A stretch of DNA of 64,000 nucleotides from Streptomyces sp. H27-H1 (GTDB lineage: Bacteria > Actinomycetota > Actinomycetes > Streptomycetales > Streptomycetaceae), in assembly GCF_026627445.1 (NCBI RefSeq), contig NZ_JAPNLJ010000014.1, forward strand, positions 124,001-188,000, read 5' to 3'. Under the pieces are notes generated by a model. The model did not search any database and was not told where the DNA came from. It worked only from the letters and a program-made list of their open reading frames with translations. Positions 18,984-27,229 of this stretch are shown here, one piece after another (the first letter of the stretch is position 1; the number at the start of each line of letters is the position of its first letter). A program made the translations under genes and the position numbers.

Positions 18984-19068
18984 TCCAGGATGCGGACCGT
19001 TCAAGCCCTGCAGACGGAGTCAGATCCCCTCCCCCGCTCCGCCAACGCACTTCGTGAGGAGCACCTCC

Positions 19069-19403
19069 ATGGAAGTACTGATCTTCACGCTGATCGCCCT
19101 GGCCGTGGTTGCCCTGATGGGGCTCCCCATGGCCCTGAAGATCGTCAAGCAGTACGAGCAGGGCGTGCTGTTCCGCTTCGGCCGGCTCGTCGGTACCCGC
19201 GCGCCGGGCCTACGGGTGATCGTGCCGTTCGCGGACGTCCTGCACCGGGTGTCCTTGCGGATCGTCACCATGCCCATCCAGTCCCAGGGCATCATCACCC
19301 GGGGCAACGTCAGCGTCGACGTCTCCGCGGTCGCCTACTTCCGCGTCGTCGACGCCGTGAAGTCGGTCATCGCCATCGAGAACGTCGGCGCGGCCATCAA
19401 CCA
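19069..19403 (+). pseudogene. Slipin/stomatin (SPFH) protein, truncated by repeat
   Basis: Starts with GTGAGGAGCACCTCC before ATG and one N-terminal transmembrane helix ('LIFTLIALAVVALMGLPMAL'). An SPFH start follows ('VKQYEQGVLFRFGRL', then 'TMPIQSQGIITRGNVSVDVS' and 'AVAYFRVVDA'). Homology stops after 'IENVGAAINQ', about residue 112 of an expected 250 or more. That point is the edge of a 97-bp repeat also present at 36091. The open frame continues to 19536 with unrelated residues. Slipins organise membrane microdomains and occur with stress genes in Streptomyces. Confidence 0.85.
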
Positions 19404-19500
19404 GGTGCCTATGGCATCAGGGCCCCGAAGGAACTGCTACACCATCCACCGACCCCTGCAACTGCGTCAGCCCTTCTGTTTTCCGCAGACCCGACCTGAG
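19404..19500 (+). repeat. Dispersed 97-bp repeat, copy A
   Basis: Aligns with 36091-36185 in the same orientation. The stretch CCCCGAAGGAACTGCTACAC plus CATC (24 bp from 19423) is identical, as is CAGACCCGACCTGAG at the other end; the middle has diverged. The left edge coincides with the truncation of the slipin gene. Its nature (small RNA gene, mobile element end or recombination scar) is unknown. Confidence 0.75.
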
Positions 19501-19810
19501 TTCGACACACGGGCGTGGCAGCACCCAGGGACATGAACGGGCTCTGGGAGGCTGCCGCGGGCGTGGCACGGTGCAGGGGCTGATCGACTGGCGCAGCCGG
19601 GGCGGGCGCCGGTCACCTGTCGCCGCAGCCAGCAGGGCCCCTGCCCGCTCGATGGAATCCACCCGGCGCCACGTAGCAATCGGTCGTACGCGGGAGCCCG
19701 TTGGCCACTGTCAAGAGTTTCGCTTTTTGACCTGGTACTGCTGTTCACATGGGCTGCAATCCAAAAAACGAACACGTCTGGAAGAGTGACAGCGGCGCGT
19801 TGCGGGGTAG

Positions 19811-20212
19811 ATGGCGGTCATGGCCGAGACCCTCAGACGTCCCACCGCACCCGCTCTTCCTGGCGCGGGCATCACTTGTGCCTCGGCTCGCCGCTTGGCG
19901 CGCACGGTGCTCGCCGAGGCGGACGTGTCCCCCGGATGTGTCGCCGATGTCCTGACGGTGGTCTCCGAGCTAGTTGCCAATGCCTACTGCCACGCGGGGG
20001 GCCTCACCGGCTTCAGCATCAGCATCCGTCTCGGGGCTGTTGTCGTGGAAGTGTCCGACCCCTCCCCGCAGTTGCCTCAGGAACGGCCATGGGCACCCGA
20101 TCAGCCCGGTGGTTTCGGATGGGTGATCAGCAATCGGCTCACAGACAGCATCACGATCGACGTCGCCCACGACGGCAAGACCATCACCGCCCTTTTCGGC
20201 GCCCGCACCTGA
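19811..20212 (+). CDS. RsbW-like ATP-binding (HATPase_c_2) anti-sigma-type protein
   Basis: 133 residues forming a single GHKL ATPase fold. The N box is 'VLTVVSELVANAYCHAGG' and the G1 region is 'VVEVSDPSPQLP'; then 'GGFGWVISNRLTDSITI' covers the G2/lid side. Streptomyces encodes dozens of these small kinases; some phosphorylate STAS antagonists, others have unknown partners. Two in-frame ATGs (19811, 19820) are possible; GGGG at 19804 fits neither ideally. A STAS protein lies at 26365, too far away to infer partnership. The upstream 90 bp is unusually AT-rich and may hold the promoter. Confidence 0.82.
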   Translation: MAVMAETLRRPTAPALPGAGITCASARRLARTVLAEADVSPGCVADVLTVVSELVANAYCHAGGLTGFSISIRLGAVVVEVSDPSPQLPQERPWAPDQPGGFGWVISNRLTDSITIDVAHDGKTITALFGART

Positions 20213-20506
20213 TGACGCGACGGCCACGGCACTCCGCGCGGCAGGCGGCCGCTTGGAGGCACCTGTCCGCCAGATGAGAGTGCGGGGCCTTCTGGTCTCT
20301 CCCGTGCCCATGCACGCCCCCTCGCGCCGCCACAGGCTCCCGCGTCAGCTGGCGTGCAAGCAAGCACTCACTCATACAGCTGGGACTGCCCAGGGGCAAT
20401 CAGGGCAGGCCCGGCCGCTCGGGGACAGACGGGCATCGCCGGGTACGGGGCACGGTGGGGCGGCCGGCACTGCCGTGTGAGTCCTGGACTGGGGCACGTG
20501 CGCCGC

Positions 20507-21442
20507 TCAGGTGCGCAGCGTGTGGGAGGGACTGCTGTTATAGGCGTCGTGGTAGGCGGCGGCGAAGCGGCCCTGGTGGGCGAAGCCCCAGCGCAGGGCG
20601 ATTTCCTGCACCGTTGCTGAGGCCGGGCTCGCGGCCTTGAGGTCGGTGTGCGCGCGGGCGAGGCGGACGCGGCGCAGGTAGGCCAGGGGGGTTGTCCCCG
20701 TGTGGCGGGCGAAAGCGTACTGAACGGCCCGCGGGGTCACCGGGATCGAGTCGGCGATCTCGGTGAGTCCGATGTCCCGGTGCGCGTTCTCCTCTATGAA
20801 GGCGACGGCACGGGCGAGGGTGTCGCTGCCTCCGTCCCGGGAGTCGATCGAATCCGGTACTCCGGACATGGTGCTGGGCAGCGCCGTAAGGGCGGCGGCA
20901 GCCAGGTGGCGGGCGGCGGTGCCCACCAGCAGGGGGGATGCCGCGGCCACCGGATCGGCCAGAACATGGTCTCGGACGAAGGCGACCGCCGTGCCGAGGA
21001 GCCGGTTGGCGGCCGGACTCACCGCCCGGTGTCCCGTCAACCGCACGGGCTGGGGTGATGACGGCGCGGCCTGTCCGAGCAGGGCCGGATCGAACATGGT
21101 GATCGTGTAGCTCGCGGAACGAACGGCCCCGGTATAGGGCCGGTCGGGCTGGGCGATCAGGAACGTCTCCCCCGGCCCGAAGACTTCCTCGCGCCCGCCT
21201 GTGGTGTCTACGAGTGTTCCGGAATGCATCGTGATCAGACAGATGCGGTTGAGGCAGTCCGCGTCATAGGCCATCTCGTACCCGAACCGGAGCCGGTCCA
21301 CGATCACATCGTCCGTGGCGTTGCGTTCGATCCTGGCCCGCGTATCGTCCGGCCGGCCCCCGATCCTCATCGGCGTGTACGCGGCCGACAAGAACTCCTC
21401 CGTGGCATCGAGGTCACCACTGCTGAAACGCATGGTCTCCAT
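20507..21442 (-). CDS. AraC-family transcriptional regulator
   Basis: 311 residues. The N-terminal AraC ligand-binding-like domain ('MHSGTLVDTTGGREEVFGPG', 'TFLIAQPDRPYTGAVRSASY') covers about 1-190. The C-terminal double HTH covers about 205-311 ('ARAVAFIEENAHRDIGLTEI', 'ADSIPVTPRAVQYAFARHTG', 'TTPLAYLRRVRLARAHTDL', 'ATVQEIALRWGFAHQGRFAA'). Start 21442 has GGGAGGTGCAGGGTTG before the ATG. No obvious regulated operon adjoins it; the flavodoxin-fold gene downstream of its promoter side is convergent in layout. Effector unknown. Confidence 0.9.
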   Translation of the reverse strand: METMRFSSGDLDATEEFLSAAYTPMRIGGRPDDTRARIERNATDDVIVDRLRFGYEMAYDADCLNRICLITMHSGTLVDTTGGREEVFGPGETFLIAQPDRPYTGAVRSASYTITMFDPALLGQAAPSSPQPVRLTGHRAVSPAANRLLGTAVAFVRDHVLADPVAAASPLLVGTAARHLAAAALTALPSTMSGVPDSIDSRDGGSDTLARAVAFIEENAHRDIGLTEIADSIPVTPRAVQYAFARHTGTTPLAYLRRVRLARAHTDLKAASPASATVQEIALRWGFAHQGRFAAAYHDAYNSSPSHTLRT

Positions 21443-21931
21443 CAACCCTGCACCTCCCTCTCCGCGCGGGAACATCCCCGGCCCGATACCACCACCCACG
21501 ACGCTACACACTGTGCGGGCCGGACAAAGACCAGCCCGCGGGACGACGTCACCGGCCGGAGCAGCTACGGAAAGCGTCCCCTTCCAGATCCTTGCGTGTG
21601 CCGTTTCCGGGCGGGCCTCTACGGAGGGCCACCACTGCGCGCACAACCTGGACGGCTGGCAGGAGAGCTGGGGAGTCTCTCCCTCGAGGAACTCAACAGG
21701 GAAGCCGTCGAGACGGCGAAGCAGTTCAGACGACAGCCGAGACGTGAAAGCCACTTGCTACGCCAATGACAAGGTCCGCACCGGCGGACCAGACGTCGGC
21801 TCCGGTCAAAACTCCGACTGGCGATCCGTCCACGCCCACTGCCCACAACCGGGCTCCGGCATCCGCCCATCTACGCGCGGCCGTGACGCGCCGTCCCCTC
21901 GGACGGTGCCGGAGATTCGATCGGATTCGTC
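21443..21931. other. Intergenic with an unidentified coding relic
   Basis: The minus strand at about 21726-21880 reads 'ARLWAVGVDGSPVGVLTGAD' and 'VVIGVASGFHVSAVV'-like residues with plausible codon use, but no start and no recognisable family. It may be the remains of a lost gene. The rest looks non-coding and should hold the AraC-gene promoter. Confidence 0.3.
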
Positions 21932-22522
21932 TCAGCCTAGGAGCGCAGCTGCTTCTCGGCGGGCTTGGCCCAGCCAAGTGTTGCGTTCTTCGTCTGTCGA
22001 GTCGCTGACGGTTTGGAAGACCGTCCGGCGCACGTCGCGGACACCGACGTAGGGCAGGATGCAAGCGGCCCAGATCTTTTGCAGCGGGTCACCGAACTCG
22101 GACTCCTCCCGGCCGGCGGGAGTGTCGGAGGTGTTCAGCACGAGGGCCTTGGCCGCCTTGAGCAGTCCGGCCGGTTCTCCTTGCGCTGCCGCCAGCTTGT
22201 AGGCCACGCCCGGCACCAGGACCCGCTGCACCCAGCCTGTGAGTATGGCTGGCGGCATGCCCCACCAGTTCGGGTGGATGAATACCAGCGCGTCCAAGGT
22301 CGCCACCTCTGCCTGGTGGAGCGCCACCTGCGGATCCTGAGGAGGCGCCGACTTGACCGTGCCCGTCTCAGTGGCGGTCAGCAATGACCCGAAGCCCTCA
22401 GAGTAGAGGTCGTGGGCCGATACCATGGCGCCCCGCTCACGGAGTTCTTCCACGACCGCACCGAACACCGCGTGATTGAAACTCTCCACCCGCGGATGCG
22501 CCACATACACGCCTATATGCAC
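21932..22522 (-). CDS. NAD(P)H:quinone oxidoreductase, flavodoxin-like fold
   Basis: About 196 residues of the KefF/MdaB/YwrO type. The first strand is 'HIGVYVAHPRVESFNHAVF', the FMN loop region is 'LVFIHPNWWGMPPAILTGWV' followed by 'QRVLVPGVAY', and 'LLKAAKALVLNTSDTPAGRE' comes later. These enzymes pass two electrons from NAD(P)H to quinones through FAD/FMN. GTG 22522 puts the first beta strand at the N-terminus and follows TTGGGGGACAG; ATG 22549 is an in-frame alternative. A degraded MFS exporter relic lies upstream on the same strand. Confidence 0.83.
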   Translation of the reverse strand: MHIGVYVAHPRVESFNHAVFGAVVEELRERGAMVSAHDLYSEGFGSLLTATETGTVKSAPPQDPQVALHQAEVATLDALVFIHPNWWGMPPAILTGWVQRVLVPGVAYKLAAAQGEPAGLLKAAKALVLNTSDTPAGREESEFGDPLQKIWAACILPYVGVRDVRRTVFQTVSDSTDEERNTWLGQARREAAALLG

Positions 22523-22619
22523 CTGTCCCCCAACTGATCCAATTCGCATGCCGAGCGCCATCATCGTCCGCAACGGCCGGACTACCAAGTCGATAGCTGC
22601 GGCCCACCGCTGTGATCAG

Positions 22620-22890
22620 GGCATCAGCGGATGACTGCCCACTGCGCTCCACCTGCTGGCCCAGACGGAGCTGGCGTTTGGCGCGAGCTCGAGGGAGCCG
22701 GCGAAGTCGCCGGGCCGCGTGCGCGGCCGGGCCGCCCGGGCCCAGTCGGTCGAAGAAGACCAGCGGGGAAAGGGCAACACCCACGGCCTGACCAAGCTGG
22801 ATAGTGGTGTTGGTCAGCCATGAGGCTGATCCCGCGTGCTTGTGGGGGACGTCGGCCAGGATCAGGTCGGTCAGCGGGGCGGGACACCGC
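22620..22890 (-). pseudogene. MFS exporter relic (14-TM drug exporter type)
   Basis: 'LTDLILADVPHKHAGSASWL' then 'TNTTIQLGQAVGVALSPLVF' and 'FDRLG' is the late-half signature of EmrB/QacA-type exporters. The frame then shifts and the tail is scrambled. The N-terminal three quarters are missing. Relic only. Confidence 0.72.
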
Positions 22891-22905
22891 ACAGCCGTCA
22901 GCCTT

Positions 22906-23187
22906 TCAGGCGTCGGTACTGCCTGCAGCTGCTGGCCCGTCCTGCGTCGAGGCCGGGGTCTCAGCCTTCCCGACCCCAGCGCCGTGGGCAGGCCGTGCCG
23001 CTCGCGGGTGGCCCATCTGCGTCCATTCCGCGAACCACCAGGCGCCAGTGATCACGGCCGCCCACAGCAGCCCGCTGAGTTGCGCCGCCCGCCATGGTGC
23101 GTCCTCACCCCACCGCTCTACACCCGTCAACACCACCCAGCTGACCACGAGAACCACAGCCGTACGCACACGCCGATGCCTGAACAT
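22906..23187 (-). CDS. Small two-helix membrane protein, hypothetical
   Basis: 93 residues with two hydrophobic segments ('TAVVLVVSWVVLTGVERWGE' and 'LSGLLWAAVITGAWWFAEWT') and a hydrophilic tail. The ATG at 23187 is preceded by GGCGGGAC, a weak ribosome site. No family recognised. It could be a real small membrane protein or a chance frame. Confidence 0.35.
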   Translation of the reverse strand: MFRHRRVRTAVVLVVSWVVLTGVERWGEDAPWRAAQLSGLLWAAVITGAWWFAEWTQMGHPRAARPAHGAGVGKAETPASTQDGPAAAGSTDA

Positions 23188-23339
23188 ACGTCCCGCCTAC
23201 CCCCGACGCGGGCGCTAAACGAAGCTCCGCCCGTGGGCGGTGTCGATGCAGCGCGCCAGCTGTAGCCACAGGCGGCTGCGGCTATCGAGCGGGATTCCGC
23301 CTGCTCCGCGGCTCGACGCTCGTCGACAGATCCGGGGAT

Positions 23340-23804
23340 TCAGGCACGCTGCTGTGGTCGGGGGTCGGACGGCCGGGCGTCGGGTGCGGCGACGGGGGTG
23401 AGGTCGGTGGTGCAGAACGCGCAGCGTCGGGCGGCGGCGGGAACGGCGCTCAGGCAGGCGGGGCAGTCCCGTTTCGCTGCTTGCACGTCCTGGTGAGGGG
23501 CGAAGCGTTCGTGCAGCTTGTTCATGGGGGCGACCACGAGGAAGTACAGGGCTGCGGCGACCAGGACGAAGCTGATGGCAGCGTTGATGAAACTGCCGTA
23601 GGGGAAGTCCGTCCCGCCCAGGGTGAAGGACTTGGCGGTGAAGTCGCCGACAGCCCCGGTAGCCAGCCCCACCACTGGTGTGAGGAAGCCCTTGACGAAC
23701 CCGTTGACGACGCCTGTAAAGGCCGCACCGATCACGATGCCCACGGCCAGATCGACGACGTTCCCCCGCAGGATGAAGCTGCGGAACCCTCCCAAGCCCT
23801 TCAC
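23340..23804 (-). CDS. mscL: Large-conductance mechanosensitive channel with C-terminal zinc ribbon
   Basis: 154 residues. MscL core: amphipathic N-helix 'GFRSFILRGNVVDLAVGIVI' and TM1 'GAAFTGVVNGFVKGFLTPVV', then TM2 'FINAAISFVLVAAALYFLVV' and the 'APMNKLHERF' cytoplasmic helix. After residue 100 a short Cys motif follows (CPACLSAVPAAARRCAFC), a zinc-ribbon-like tail not present in E. coli MscL. The start is GTG 23804 after GGGGAGGGACAC. The channel forms a pentamer and releases solutes on hypo-osmotic shock. The tail might modulate gating or bind a partner; inference. Confidence 0.93.
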   Translation of the reverse strand: MKGLGGFRSFILRGNVVDLAVGIVIGAAFTGVVNGFVKGFLTPVVGLATGAVGDFTAKSFTLGGTDFPYGSFINAAISFVLVAAALYFLVVAPMNKLHERFAPHQDVQAAKRDCPACLSAVPAAARRCAFCTTDLTPVAAPDARPSDPRPQQRA

Positions 23805-24033
23805 GTGTCCCTCCCCGCATGCGGAAATTCAGCCGACAGCCGCCGCGTGCCCCCATCTGCATCGCGTACGCACGCACTCCTGACTGTCCCGGCGATCCCG
23901 CGGGTTCGACGGTCCGCTGGGAGCGGCGCGCCTCGCCTCGCCTCGGTAGGGGACATGGCACCTACAGCCAGTGGCCATGTGGGCATGGCCGAGAAGGCTG
24001 CTTCCCTTTGTTTCGCGGCGGATGGACGGCTGG

Positions 24034-25407
24034 TCAGCGGGGCGATCCCTTGCCCTTCCCGTCCTTGCTCGTGTCCTTGCCCTTACCGGGGTTGTCCTTG
24101 CTCTTGGCAGGGGGAGGGTTCTTGACCCGTTGGCTGTCGGCTGGTTGCCGGACCTGGGGACGGGTGGGGGTGACCGGTACCGGGAGATGCGGGGTGGTTG
24201 AAGCAGCCGCGACGGCTAGCTCCGGGAGCGGGAACTCTGATGGGGAGGGCAGCGTGGGCTGCGGAGCTGGGGCCTCGGCCCTATTCGGCGGCGACGTCTG
24301 TTCGTGTGTGGTGGCGGGAGACGCCTTCACCCCCTCCGGGACGCCTCCCACCAGCAGGGTGCAGATGCCGGCGAGGGCCGTTGCCGCCAGGCCCCATGCG
24401 GCCGCACGGTGGCGGTTCGCGGCCTGCCTTCCCAAGGTTGCCGGCATGGGCCACGGCGGAGCGGCGTGGCGGGCAGCCTTGAGGGGCGCCGGCACGGAGC
24501 GGTGTGTGGCGGGTTCGGTGTCCGCCACGTTCACCACTGCGGGGAGTGGCCCGGCCGGGCCGGTGGGCGTCGTAGCCCACGTGCGCGTGATGTCTCGCAG
24601 ATGCAGGTGCACCCGGGCGGCGTCGGGCCGGGCACGGGGCTCCGGGTCGGTCATTGCACCGAGCAGCCGACCGAGGTCACCCGGCAGGCCGAGGGGTATG
24701 GACGGCGGGTGCAGGAGGCGGGCGGTGCCCGCTTCAAGGGGTGTCCCCTGGTACTCGCGACGGCCGGTGAGGGCTTCGAGGAGGGTCAGCCCCAAAGCGT
24801 AGATGTCTCCGGCCGTGCTCGCGCCTTCGCCCAGCAATTGCTCGGGAGCCATGTAGGCAGGCGTGCCGACGAGCATCTCGGGCTCCAGGTCGGGCCGCCC
24901 ATGAGCCCTTCTCGACAGACCGAAGTCGGCCAGGTGCGGGGACCCGCCCTCGCTCAGGAGAATGTTGGACGGTTTGACGTCGTGGTGGACGATGCCGCGC
25001 GCGTGCACGTGGTCGAGGGCCGAGGCGATCTCGACACCGAGCCGTACGACCTGAACGGGGCCGAGAGGGCCGGCGTCTATGCGGGTGCGCAGGGTCATGC
25101 CGCGGATCAGCTCCGTGACCATGAATGCCCCCTGCGCATGGCGACCGGCGTCATAGACCGTCACGAGGGCAGCGTGCGACAACTGGGCCAGGGTGCGTGC
25201 TTCCTCGCAGAAGGTGTCGGCGGTCACCGTGTCCGTGCCGGGTCGGAACACCTTCACCGCCACCTCGCGCCCCAACATCTCGTCGATGGCGCGGAACACG
25301 TCCGCCGTACCGCCGCTGCCTATGGCCGATCGGAGCCGGTAGCGGCCGGCGATCAAGGCGTTGTCTTCGGACGGCGCTCCGTACGTGGGGACGGGCCGGG
25401 TCGACAT
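24034..25407 (-). CDS. Membrane-anchored Hanks-type Ser/Thr protein kinase
   Basis: 457 residues. The kinase domain covers about 20-290: Gly loop 'IGSGGTADVF', Lys52 in 'VAVKVF', catalytic loop 'HHDVKPSNIL' (Asp143), DFG at 161-163 and 'GTPAYMAPEQLLG'. His replaces the usual Arg before the catalytic Asp (HHD, not HRD), so activation-loop control may differ. A transmembrane segment at about 325-345 ('AAWGLAATALAGICTLLVGG') leads to a Pro-rich and Lys-rich extracellular tail without PASTA repeats. AGGAGGACCCCGC precedes ATG 25407. No obvious neighbour substrate. Confidence 0.92.
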   Translation of the reverse strand: MSTRPVPTYGAPSEDNALIAGRYRLRSAIGSGGTADVFRAIDEMLGREVAVKVFRPGTDTVTADTFCEEARTLAQLSHAALVTVYDAGRHAQGAFMVTELIRGMTLRTRIDAGPLGPVQVVRLGVEIASALDHVHARGIVHHDVKPSNILLSEGGSPHLADFGLSRRAHGRPDLEPEMLVGTPAYMAPEQLLGEGASTAGDIYALGLTLLEALTGRREYQGTPLEAGTARLLHPPSIPLGLPGDLGRLLGAMTDPEPRARPDAARVHLHLRDITRTWATTPTGPAGPLPAVVNVADTEPATHRSVPAPLKAARHAAPPWPMPATLGRQAANRHRAAAWGLAATALAGICTLLVGGVPEGVKASPATTHEQTSPPNRAEAPAPQPTLPSPSEFPLPELAVAAASTTPHLPVPVTPTRPQVRQPADSQRVKNPPPAKSKDNPGKGKDTSKDGKGKGSPR

Positions 25408-25504
25408 GCGGGGTCCTCCTCGACTCGCGGGCAGTGTCACGCACCTACCCGCCGCGAAGAGCCCTACGCCATAACGGAATTGCCCGGGGTCCTGTGCGCT
25501 CTCA

Positions 25505-25791
25505 GGGTGCCCCGCAGCAGGCACAGGGGTCCCGCACAGGGCCGCCCGCGATGCGGATGACACCGCCGGTACCGGTGGCCCCCGACCTTCGTCACCTTCA
25601 CCCTCGGCTCAGGGAAGACCGTCACCGTCGAAACTGGGACGGGCGCCAACACCGCCACCACGCTGTTCCAGCAGCGTGCCGCGTACGTCTGGAACGACGA
25701 TAGGGACACCGCGACCCTGCACCGCTCGAACAAGACCGTCCACCACACCTGCGCCTACACCTCCACCGGCTACGACTACAAGAGCTGCTGA
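25505..25791 (+). pseudogene. Lamin-tail-domain protein, C-terminal relic
   Basis: In frame to TGA 25789 the sequence reads 'FTLGSGKTVTVETGTGANTA' then 'AAYVWNDDRDTATLHRSNKT'. This matches the end of bacterial lamin tail (LTD) domains in secreted proteins ('..YVWNNDSDTATL..'). Upstream, 'RDAD' lies one base out of frame and no start or signal peptide is present. Broken remnant of a secreted protein. The extra 'CAYTSTGYDYKSC' tail is typical of streptomycete members. Confidence 0.6.
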
Positions 25792-25924
25792 CCAACCCCG
25801 AGCCGACTGGCCCAGGAACGGGGACCTCAGGGCAGCCGTGCACAGGTACACCGGCTCCGACATCGCTTCACCCCACTGCCCCGCGTCGCACCGAAAGCCC
25901 CCTCCGCCGATGGCTTCTGCCGGC

Positions 25925-26210
25925 CGGGGTGAGCCTGGGAGTCGTCCGTGGTCGTACGGGGCGGCCGGGCGGTCGGCGTTCGAACGGCTGTCGGGGAGGG
26001 AATCGGCGCGCGGCGGGCCGTGCTGGCCAACACCTCGGCGCCCACCCTGTAGCGCGAACTCGTCGGCGAGGAACACCTACCTGCCCGCCTGGTGCGGGAT
26101 CTGGAGCGCTTCCAGTGGGACTTCGCCACCTTCAAGGTGGACTGGGCGCTGGTCGGCCCTGTGCCTTGGACCGCCCCGCAGGCCGCGGGAGCGGGCACGG
26201 CACCGAGCAG
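25925..26210 (+). pseudogene. FAD-dependent oxidoreductase (phytoene-desaturase-like), relic
   Basis: 'GARRAVLANTSAPTL' followed by an in-frame TAG (about 26050), then 'RELVGEEHLPARLVRDLERF' and 'QWDFATFKVDWALVGPVPW'. This is the substrate-domain region of bacterial NAD(P)/FAD oxidoreductases of the CrtI/NDH-like family. Both ends are missing. The following sequence runs into the STAS gene upstream region. Confidence 0.68.
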
Positions 26211-26364
26211 CGCGTGCCAGCCGGCCGCCTGCGCCGGCCCTGGCATGAAGCGGAGCGTCGGGGGCGCGCCCCTCTCCTCCGCGGCGAGGGCCGTGGCGTC
26301 ATGGACACGCATATTGATGCGAGACGCGGGCATCCGGCAGCTGTCTGACCTGTGGAGAAGAGGA

Positions 26365-26727
26365 GTGCCCGTGTTGCCCTTCGAAGTGATTGAAAGCGGC
26401 ATGCTGATCATCCGCTTGCAAGCCGACCTGGCCATCGCCGATCGGGCTGCGGCCGCTTGGGCTATCGACGGTTACCTCGCCGCTCAATGGCCCACCGGCG
26501 TTGTTCTGGAACTGTCGGACGCGCCGCTGAGTCCCGCCGCGGCGAGCACGGTCGCGCGGGTGCACCGCATGTGCCACTCCGCGGGTGCCCCGATGTCTGT
26601 CGTCGCGGCGGACGCCGAAGCGCGCCGGGCCCTGACGGTGGACGGAGGTCCGGCCGTCTACCCCACCCTCTCCCTGGCCGCCGCGGCGCTTCCGGCCGCT
26701 GACGCTCCGGTCGCAGCAGCGGCATAG
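26365..26727 (+). CDS. STAS-like anti-sigma factor antagonist-type protein
   Basis: About 120 residues with an alternating beta/alpha pattern ('VLPFEVIESGMLIIRLQADL', 'TGVVLELSDAPLSPAAASTV', 'ARVHRMCHSAGAPMSVVAAD'), matching the small STAS-fold proteins abundant in Streptomyces. The conserved phosphorylatable Ser/Thr is not obvious, so it may act outside a classic partner switch. GTG 26365 follows GGAGAAGAGGA; another GTG at 26371 is possible. It converges on the small gene at 26860, and a strong hairpin separates them. Confidence 0.6.
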   Translation: MPVLPFEVIESGMLIIRLQADLAIADRAAAAWAIDGYLAAQWPTGVVLELSDAPLSPAAASTVARVHRMCHSAGAPMSVVAADAEARRALTVDGGPAVYPTLSLAAAALPAADAPVAAAA

Positions 26728-26807
26728 CGCAGCGCGTCGACCTGATCTCGGCCTCTGTGCAATCCGAATCCGAGGTTCTGCGCTTCGGTAGAGGCCGCCA
26801 GAGCGGC

Positions 26808-26843
26808 TGAAGGCCGCCCCCGGGCTGTCGGGGGCGGCCTTCA
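26808..26843. terminator. Bidirectional hairpin terminator
   Basis: TGAAGGCCGCCCCCG and CGGGGGCGGCCTTCA form a perfect 15-bp stem with a GGCTGT loop between the convergent STAS gene (stop 26727) and the small disordered-protein gene (stop 26860). Confidence 0.85.
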
Positions 26844-26859
26844 GCGGTTCCACAGTCCG

Positions 26860-27072
26860 TCACGGGGACGGCTTCCTGTTCTCACCTTCCCTCTTGTTCC
26901 GCTTGGCGGTGCGGAGCTGAGCGTCGGTGCTGGGGCTCAGGGCGTCGCCGGCCTCGGCGTCCTTGGTACCGGGGACGATGGCGTCCTCCGCTTCCCTTCG
27001 GGCTTCGCGGTCGCCGCTCTCCCCGGGCGCCTGGGAGGGCGGGGTCGGCTTGCGGTGTTCCTTCTCCGTCAT
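26860..27072 (-). CDS. Small hydrophilic disordered protein
   Basis: 70 residues, strongly charged and without hydrophobic segments ('MTEKEHRKPTPPSQAPGES', 'REARREAEDAIVPGTKDAEA', ending 'KRNKREGENRKPSP'). ATG 27072 follows GAAAGGAAAAGCG. Such short, disordered proteins recur in Streptomyces and are often linked to stress, but no function is known. The gene ends against a strong terminator. Confidence 0.6.
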   Translation of the reverse strand: MTEKEHRKPTPPSQAPGESGDREARREAEDAIVPGTKDAEAGDALSPSTDAQLRTAKRNKREGENRKPSP

Positions 27073-27229
27073 CGCTTTTCCTTTCGTTCGGGTGTGGGGT
27101 GGCACGTGGGGCGGGTGCCCGCCCCAGAAGGCCGCCCCACACGTATCCCCGCGAACAGCATCGGTACACGCAGCGACCGCCGCGCGGTCCCCCATGCGGG
27201 GCCGTTGACGGTGTGGTCCTGTGGCCCGC

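Noticed and set aside
19423-19662. Minus-strand frame ending DGVAVPSGP as a conserved short protein
   Set aside because: The similarity to the frame at 36110-36185 follows from DNA repeat identity; no start or ribosome site supports translation.
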